A stretch of DNA of 24,289 nt from NCBI GenBank assembly GCA_004151065.3, contig NWUY0300011243.1, forward strand, positions 1 through 24,289. The letters run 5' to 3'. Positions 18,046 to 24,289 of this stretch are shown here, in pieces. A model generated the notes under the pieces. That model was not told the DNA's origin. It searched no databases and was given only the letters and a program-made list of their open reading frames with translations. Numbering within the stretch: position 1 is the stretch's first letter; each line of letters begins with the position of its first letter. The translations under genes and the position numbers were made by a program. Source of the stretch: Larix sibirica (Eukaryota; Streptophyta; Pinopsida; Pinales; Pinaceae).

Positions 18046-18926
18046 AATGGCTACAAACTATTTCACATCATTGGACATAATTGGACCAATCAACCCACCA
18101 TCATTTCTTCAACACAAGTACATCCTAATGGCTACAAACTATTTCACATGATGGGTTGAAGTAGTTCCACTTCGCATTGCCAACACTAATAAGGTGATAT
18201 CATTCCTTGAATCCTTTATCATTACTCATTTTGGTGTCCCTGAATCACTGGTTTTTAATAATGCATCTTACTTTTCCTCTCTTGATTTACCTCAGTTTAC
18301 ATTAGATAAAGGGATTAAAATCAAATATTTGGAAAATTATTACCCATGAGGCAATAGGTTATCTGTATCTGCGAATAAGAATATGATTAAAATTTTGAAG
18401 AGGACAGTAGTAGAGCACCACAAAAACTGACATACGACTTTGTTTAACATGTTGTGGGATGATAGGGGTACCCTGAAAGCATCCTTATGCAATTCTCCTT
18501 TTTTTTCTCGTTTACGAGAAAGTAGCCATACTCCAACACAATGTTTTTTTGCAATCTTTACAGGCATCTCAAGCAACTCAAGAAACTGAATTTTCTGCCA
18601 TGGAAGGAAAAATTAATCACTTAATTAAATTAGAAGAAGAAAGGGTTAAAGCCACAAACAGACTTGATCATCATCAACAGATTGTTAAACATTGGCTTGA
18701 CAATAGATATTCTTCCAATAGGAATTTCAAAGTAGGTGATTTGGTTCTTAAATGGGACAAGGCACACAAGGAAAAAGGAGAGCACACCAAATTCCAAACT
18801 TTGTGGCTCGAGCCATTTGTTATCAGCGAGAAAATCGATCCCAACACTTTTCGGTTACAATAACTAGAGGGTCAAGATGAGACTTATCTAGTGAACGGTC
18901 AGACTCTGAAAAATTATTTTACTTGA
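18046..18926 (+). pseudogene. Gypsy integrase fragment Y
   Basis: Same architecture as X, including the displaced 24-base MATNYFT piece before DIIGPI. It reads through FT, TGA, WVEVVPL, FGVPESLVFNNASYF, KYLENYYP, TGA, GNRLSVSANK, a further TGA after HHKN, a frameshift in a T-run near 18505, then an open stretch (18549-18863) with TQETEFSAMEGK, LIKLEEERV, NRYSSNRNFKVGDLVLKWDK and TLWLEPFVISEK. TAA at 18861-18863 precedes the likely original stop at 18924-18926. The Asp-to-Asn and Glu-to-Val changes are shared with X. The TGA after the FT box is shared with Z but not with X. Confidence 0.85.
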
Positions 18927-19824
18927 TTTTCTCACAGGAAGTCATTTCTATATATAGTTTCTTTTAATTTTTGTTTGGTTTGTTTGCTGATTTGAGGTAA
19001 GATTTAATAGTTGTTTTTGTGTTTTGTTTGCTTTCTTTTATTATGGTTTTTGAGTAAAACGGGTCTGAAATTTATCTTTATTCATATTAATCTTGAATTA
19101 TCAGTTTTATTATAATTGATCTCCAATTTTAGTTATTTTTATGAGACCTTGGGAGGAAATCTAGATCAAACAGTGATTTCAAAACCAATTTTCTTCTTGG
19201 TCTCTGCATAAGTTTCAACTGAAAATTTTCCATTCGATACAAACTAGGATTTTCCTGAGTTGATATTAGATCTGCTTTTTCTTTCCATTGTTGTTTTTCT
19301 GAATTTTTCTTTCAATAAAGTAACAGTCCAGTAGCCCGTTTATCAACTTGAACTTGGAAATATTATTTTTACTGAACATTCTCAAGGGTTATCTGTTAGA
19401 GAACCATTAAATGGCATATTTAGCCATATATGAGGACTGGGTTTTATATTTAAGTTGAGCTTAAGGTGAAGTGGTTATGAGTTTGCAACTTGGGCTGAAT
19501 TTAGTTCTCTTGTGGAGGTACATTTCCAAGTCTTGAAAATTATTTAAAGCACTGCAAGCTTCAGTTTTATTCCCAAGCAACTCTCTGGTGAGGACATATT
19601 TTCAATCACTCAGAATTTAGTTGATATATTTAATTAGTTTCCATTTGAAATAGCGAGAATAATTGATGTTGTCTCTATCATAAACCTCTTTATGCCATCC
19701 TATGCTCTTAAGGATCCCTTGGAATTGCTTCCCCATTCACTAAGTGATTTCTTATGAGATTAACAATCAACTTACACAACTTACTTAATAGAATTAAACC
19801 TTAGGGGTTAATTGCAGGATAGGG
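18927..19824. other. Non-coding, downstream of integrase Y
   Basis: Counterpart of 13882-14787, with an AATAAA at 19314-19319. I see no gene. Confidence 0.4.
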
Positions 19825-20290
19825 GGTGTCATAATGAGCCAGACTATCATGATCGTAAGTATTTGCAGAATGACATCTCTGCATCTGGTCACCAATCTAG
19901 GGAGATGGCTTGCAACCATAAGAATGTAGGACATGAGGTCTCATCACGAGCTGACCTGCTCATCTCTGTAGGTGCTGGTGAATGACACTAGCATCAATTG
20001 GTTACGAAGCCAAGGTATCCATTTGCAATTTATTCCTTTAGAAAATTGAATATGAATTAGAAAGTAAAATCTAATGAGTTGGATTAAGGATAGGAGGTCT
20101 CATAACGAGCCGACATGATCATGATCATGAACTCTTTTGGAATGACACTATCATTAGATGGTTACCAAGCCAATATAGCATCTTTCAGCCTTAAAATTGA
20201 AAGATAGGGGTCTCATTACGAGCCAGTCTGATCATTTTCTGTATGTTTTTGTGAATGACACTTTCAGCAACTGGTTACCAAGATAGGGCA
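19825..20290. repeat. Four-unit degenerate repeat (Y copy)
   Basis: Units start at 19825, 19937, 20096 and 20209 (spacing 112, 159, 113), matching the X array one for one. The opening motif is kept (GGTGTCATAATGAGCC, GGTCTCATCACGAGCT, GGTCTCATAACGAGCC, GGTCTCATTACGAGCC). Confidence 0.85.
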
Positions 20291-21529
20291 GTGTCCTTTA
20301 GTCTTCTCCTTAGAAAACAAGCACATGCTAAGCAAGAATGAATATAAATATTTATCTAAAATACTAAAGCTATGCATCTTTATCTAGTGAATGGGATAAA
20401 AGTAGCCAAATGAGGTTAAAAGGTATCACTGTCGAGGCGATTGATGCCAGGCTAGCTACAGTGGCTATGCCTATGGTACTGGAGGTAAAACCTTATGACA
20501 ACCATTAATTATTACAAGATGTTCCTTTAATGAGCTGATAAAAAATGTATCCTCTATCTGATGTCTGATTATTGTTTAATTTTAGTGCTCTCACAGGTGA
20601 TTTGCATCCTTGCAAGGCAATCGTTTCGTTGCTACAGCTGGCTGGAAATTTCTTAAAAGGTTTGTTATGTGGAACCCACAATGCAGGACTAAAAACTTGG
20701 TATGATTAGAAACCTCCACTTTTATTCATCTATGCACAACTTAACGATTGAAACTTTAGTCATATATAACTGGTACGCCCAACCAGTTGCCATTTGTTGG
20801 CCTCCCCAACAACAACCTTTTCATTTTGAAAAAATGAATGGGTCCCAAATGAAAAAATTGTTCAAAAATTCTTGATCAATGATTCAATATGTCAAGTATT
20901 CTATTATCTGTAGCTATAGGTTACCTCTTGGGTTAAGTTCTTATTTCCTTCCTCATTTGATAGCTTGGATGATTCTCTTATTTTTATCTTTTCTGACCAC
21001 TGATTGTCTATCATATGTTGAATGCGTGTATTTTGGGGGTTATCTTTAGATATTCTTACCATAAATATCATTTTTTAGTAGCAGATTTGATAATCGTAAC
21101 ATTTTGCATATTATTTTGGTAAATAAACATTTTGTAGTTGGGTTCAAATTGTTTATTTAAATTAAGTTTCAAGTTTATATGAACCTTGTCGTGCTTCGTT
21201 TTATGAAAAATGAGTAATGTCAATTTTTTCCTATCTATATTGGGATTTATTGCTACTATCTCTACGATTTGATGTGGTATCATAAAATTGGCTGAATCTT
21301 GTAGCCAATTGATTTTAAGGATCATTTATCTCCTTTTACATTATATAGGATCTATTGGTTGACTTTCTTAGCAGGATTTGAATTCAAATTCATATAATCT
21401 TAAGTGGTTGGGTGATTGAATAAGGTCTTTTAACTGGTTTGATTTAGTTTATTAACATTTGCACAATGTTGAAATAAATTGTTGTATCCTTATGAATAAC
21501 TTGGCTATATTATTTTTCACATTAGCAAT
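20291..21529. other. Non-coding tail of segment Y
   Basis: Counterpart of 15261-16492, including the 101-base GT...AG stretch at 20485-20585. No supported gene. Confidence 0.35.
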
Positions 21530-21864
21530 GCTATTTTTAATCAAGACCTATTTATTAGATTAATCATCAAATTCTTACCTGTATAATCATTTACACTATG
21601 GTTAGGGCCTAAATCTAATGCTATGTTTATTAAGGTTTTATCCTAAGGTTGGAGCCTAAGGCTAAGTGTATTATCAATCATATTATGTTATTATCATTCG
21701 TTTGGTTGCATGTCAAATCAAATTGAACCCAGATTTAAACTATTATATCCTGCAATATTGGTAATCGAGATTTCGATTTAATGGATGGAGGTTATAATTT
21801 AGGTTAGTAGTTGATCATTCACCAGATATGTGATTTGCATCCAGCTTAACGATGTGATTGTTCC
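21530..21864. other. Unique AT-rich spacer
   Basis: Not matched elsewhere in the window. No ORF or RNA gene is visible. It is the 5' flank of the 241-codon ORF, but no clear TATA box or splice site can be chosen. Confidence 0.4.
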
Positions 21865-22590
21865 ATGCATTGTGGTTTGGTACCAAAACTTGCATTTATA
21901 ATTGCAATGACACTACATAAGCTATACTTTTCAAATAAATCTATTCAAGTTGACTTATCAAAAGATTTGAATTCTTTTGGTTGTATGCTTACCTATAATT
22001 CATCCAAAACAAATATCGGCACCTCAATGGACCAAGTTCATCAACAACATATGAACAAAATGCCAAGAAATAATGTTAATGAGTCTATACAGTCCGAGTG
22101 TGTCCTTGGTTCAAACAATGGCAGTCAGAGGATTGATTGTCGGTCATTACTTGAGAAGAGGTCTTCTCTCATAGATCACGATGACAGGAAAAATCAAGAG
22201 GCAGTTGATAAAAATGTTGATAATTCTGCCAATAAGCCTCAGGCTCGACTTCTCTCTCTTTTGATGAGATGTAGGAAGGTTGAGTTAAACAAGGATCCAA
22301 AAAAAATATCCACTGTGGTAGTTGATTTAGAAAATGAGGATGAGTCAATGCCTAAGGTTAGAAATCCAGAACAAATGTCTGATGTCAACAATTATTCTCA
22401 GTTTGATTTTTTTCACGATCTTCCTCCTTTTTTGAAATTCCAGCCTTGTTTTTTAGGCATTGGGATAACAATAAAAATAATGCAGGATGGAACCAATCAT
22501 TTTGTTGACTTTGTTCACCCAGGGCATGAGAAAAATAATCCCAGTCATGTATGTGGCTTTGTCTGTCAAAATTTGATTGATTATTTTTAA
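21865..22590 (+). CDS. 241-codon intact ORF, unknown protein
   Basis: ATG (21865) to TAA, uninterrupted, the longest ORF in the window. An in-frame TAA 15 bases upstream makes this ATG the natural start unless the ORF is an internal exon. Residues about 1-50 are moderately hydrophobic (KLAFIIAMTLHKLYF). Residues 50-170 are hydrophilic and low in complexity, rich in Asn, Ser, Asp and Lys. The last 70 are more globular (FDFFHDLPPFLKFQPCFLGI, GTNHFVDFVHPGHEK) with Cys residues near the end (HVCGFVCQNL). I recognise no domain. A stretch from GTATGT (22549) to TTTGCATAG (22601) looks like a 53-base intron and would swap the last 14 codons for 13 others and a TAG. It lies between retroelement debris and a copia LTR, so it may be a captured or abandoned exon. 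Confidence 0.4.
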   Translation: MHCGLVPKLAFIIAMTLHKLYFSNKSIQVDLSKDLNSFGCMLTYNSSKTNIGTSMDQVHQQHMNKMPRNNVNESIQSECVLGSNNGSQRIDCRSLLEKRSSLIDHDDRKNQEAVDKNVDNSANKPQARLLSLLMRCRKVELNKDPKKISTVVVDLENEDESMPKVRNPEQMSDVNNYSQFDFFHDLPPFLKFQPCFLGIGITIKIMQDGTNHFVDFVHPGHEKNNPSHVCGFVCQNLIDYF

Positions 22591-22601
22591 ATTTTGCATA
22601 G

Positions 22602-23179
22602 GAGATCTGGATTGCAAATCAAGACTTCACTAAACTTTCATAGAGTTACAGAAAATAGAGAAGAAATTGTGAGCGGAAATGCAAAAAGAATATCACTCTA
22701 ATGTAAATAATATTTTTCATTCCATATCCTCTATGCTATGGAGGATTAACATATAATACAAAGAGAGAAATTCGTGAGCCTTAGGAGACATTTGAAATCC
22801 ATACATGTGGCGGGCTTATTTTGGAATATTCCCATCACTATACATGAGTGCTAGTTGTAACTCTTGAGATGTGGCCAGTTTAGCTGATGGTAGGTGGCAG
22901 TTAACTGATGGTAGGTGAACCTAGAGGGCGCATGAGGTAGTTAACTGATGGTAGGTATACCAAGAAGGAGCATAAGGAGGTTTAGTTAACTGAAGACTAG
23001 TGCATTATATCTCAGTATTCATGCATGTGTGGATAATGAAGGCTAAAATGACAAATATGTAGTCCAGATAATGAGAATAATGGGGACTATGCACTAGTAA
23101 ACTAACTGGGGGATCTATGCACTAGGAAAATCAGATAGATGGGCATGCTTAGTGTCTATATGGGTAATATGTTCCAACA
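22602..23179 (-). mobile_element. Ty1/copia-like LTR (left end uncertain)
   Basis: On the minus strand the sequence from 23179 opens TGTTGGAACATATTACCC, a typical copia LTR start. It is immediately preceded by AAGGCGGGG (23180-23188), a polypurine tract. It contains short internal repeats at 22881-22996. The LTR's far end should be CA on this strand. TGTGAGCGG at 22669 on the plus strand is one candidate, but no second LTR is in the window, so the left boundary could lie anywhere from about 22600 to 22670. Confidence 0.65.
22881..22996. repeat. Short tandem repeat inside the copia LTR
   Basis: AGTTAACTGATGGTAGGT and close variants start at about 22881, 22899, 22939 and 22984, at irregular spacing of 18-45 bases. 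Repeated blocks in an LTR are often enhancer-like, but that is inference. Confidence 0.75.
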
Positions 23180-23188
23180 CCCCGCCTT
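23180..23188 (-). promoter_or_regulatory. Polypurine tract of copia-like element
   Basis: AAGGCGGGG on the minus strand abuts the TGTTGGAAC of the LTR. In LTR retrotransposons this tract primes plus-strand DNA synthesis. Confidence 0.7.
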
Positions 23189-23371
23189 AAGCTTGACATA
23201 TGTGGTGATGAGTAAACTAGGGCCCTAGTAACAAAGAACAAAGGTCACCCTTTACAAAATTGATTTTATCTGTACATATCAACCGAGGAGGGAGGGAAAA
23301 CCTAGTGGGAAGAAAAACCCCCTCAGAAAGGACATGGCACATAAATAAACAAAAAGTATTCACGATGTCTT

Positions 23372-24289
23372 CTACTTCACTTGAATGATCTGAATGTACT
23401 GCTTCTTGGTGAGATACTTGGTGAAGACGTTGTATATGCCTTGATCATGCATCAATTTTTCAATGCAGTGTAGCTAAAAAACATGTGTAGGAGCCCCTTT
23501 GAACTCAAATTTGGTTGATGGAGGAGCATCATATGAATGCTTCTTTATGTGAACACATACATAATTAGATATGAATACATAATTAAATATGGACAAGCGA
23601 TATGTGAACTCTCCTATCCAAAATGCATCAATGAACTCATCAGGATCAGTAAAATGTGTAGCTCTATAATGAACAATGTAGCCATGTATCTTCCTTCCAA
23701 ACTAATTGATCACCATCCTAATTTCACAATGGAGCTTATGAGGCTCTGGAATAACAAAATAGGAACCATATGGAGCAACAAACATCAATGGAGAAGTGTC
23801 TCCATGAGTGAGTAGGATCACAAAAAGAAAAGATGGTGCGGCTGAATTGTATTGTTTGTTGAGTGAACCTGCGGGGTCTTTAGACTATGTAACCTTGAAA
23901 TTTGAACAAAAAAAGGTGATATTAGGTCAAAATATGTGGAATATCAGTCCAAACAGAGCCAATGTGATGGCATCCCAACCACTAAAATATATGAAAGACT
24001 AGAATGAAACTGATATAAGTGGCACAGTTTTTGAAACCATGGGTTTGTCAACTAGCGCACTTGGGGGTTGATGACTCTTTTCTGGATCTAATGGTGGGAA
24101 GGATGAATGTGTGGTCCATACAACTTGCTTATCAAATTCTGAATCAGAATAAGATATATAATAGGAATAATTCAAATGATCTTGGAAGGAGTTTCCAGAA
24201 GGCAGGTCAGAAACACATGAAAAAACACAAGGATTGAGAGGTGGTTTTGGTGGACTGAATGGAGATTCTTCCAAGGAAGGGATGGATAT
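23372..24289 (-). pseudogene. Decayed antisense coding frame, copia-like end
   Basis: One minus-strand frame runs from the window edge (24289) to a TAG at 23372-23374, about 305 codons, with only five internal stops (at 23999, 23927, 23885, 23702 and 23474), where DNA this AT-rich should give about 20. The end, IEKLMHDQGIYNVFTKYLT then KKQYIQIIQ, resembles the ADIFTK-type C-terminus of copia RNase H and lies about 180 bases before the polypurine tract, as expected. The rest (SPFSPPKPPLNPC, FVAPYGSYFVIPEPHKLHCE, GYIVHYRATHFTDPDEFIDA) does not match the RT or RNase H motifs I know. It may be a divergent or rearranged element. The frame continues beyond the window. Confidence 0.55.

Larger units (their letters stand above)
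17674..21529. repeat. Segment Y of the 3.86-kb direct duplication
   Basis: Counterpart of X. It begins inside the broken end of integrase Z and ends at TTCACATTAGCAA, after which the sequence (TGCTATTTTTAATC) is unlike what follows X. Bases 17674-18045 match the right end of repeat C (12629-12998). Bases 17950-18150 are almost identical to X, which may explain why an assembler broke there. Confidence 0.9.

Noticed and set aside
18340-18576. Minus-strand ORF of 78 codons
   Set aside because: Antisense to integrase fragment Y, with no recognisable motif.
23537-23815. Plus-strand ORF of 92 codons
   Set aside because: It is antisense to the long minus-strand frame 23372-24289, which has the better coding signal and an identifiable end next to a polypurine tract and LTR.

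Overview
This window looks like intergenic nuclear DNA of a land plant. It is AT-rich and eukaryotic, with no operon-like gene packing. Nearly everything recognisable is decayed retroelement sequence: Ty3/gypsy pol, an L1-type LINE with the plant zf-RVT and RNase H modules, and a Ty1/copia end. A large, repeat-rich genome such as a gymnosperm would fit, but the species cannot be fixed from the sequence.

Layout. 1-120: foldback repeat cut by the window edge. 103-522: open frame, possibly a gene end. 264-1212: series of short tandem duplications. About 1352-9850: probable nested element. This consists of a 5' LTR-like segment (from about 1352), degenerate gypsy protease-RT-RNase H on + (2600-4046), an L1-type LINE inserted on - (about 4045-8102), and a related 3' LTR-like segment (from about 8135). 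8435-12967: three overlapping copies (A, B, C) of one non-coding sequence around a single N at 10441. A is an exact chimera of B and C, which suggests an assembly fault or a recombinant allele. 12629-21529: an old direct duplication of about 3.86 kb (X and Y). Each copy holds a scrambled gypsy integrase end and 2.6 kb of non-coding sequence with a four-unit repeat. A third, more complete integrase (Z, 16493-17673) lies between them. 21865-22590: an intact 241-codon ORF of unknown function, the best candidate for a non-transposon gene. About 22602-24289: the LTR, polypurine tract and decayed antisense coding frame of a Ty1/copia-like element on -.

No gene here is convincingly functional except possibly the 241-codon ORF. 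The elements record successive insertions, deletions and local duplications. No rRNA, tRNA, CRISPR or operon was found. I see no new biological system. The points most worth following are the A/B/C chimera, the LINE with an in-frame deletion of its RT core, the four-unit hairpin-bearing repeat kept in both duplicates, and the long decayed antisense frame at the right edge.
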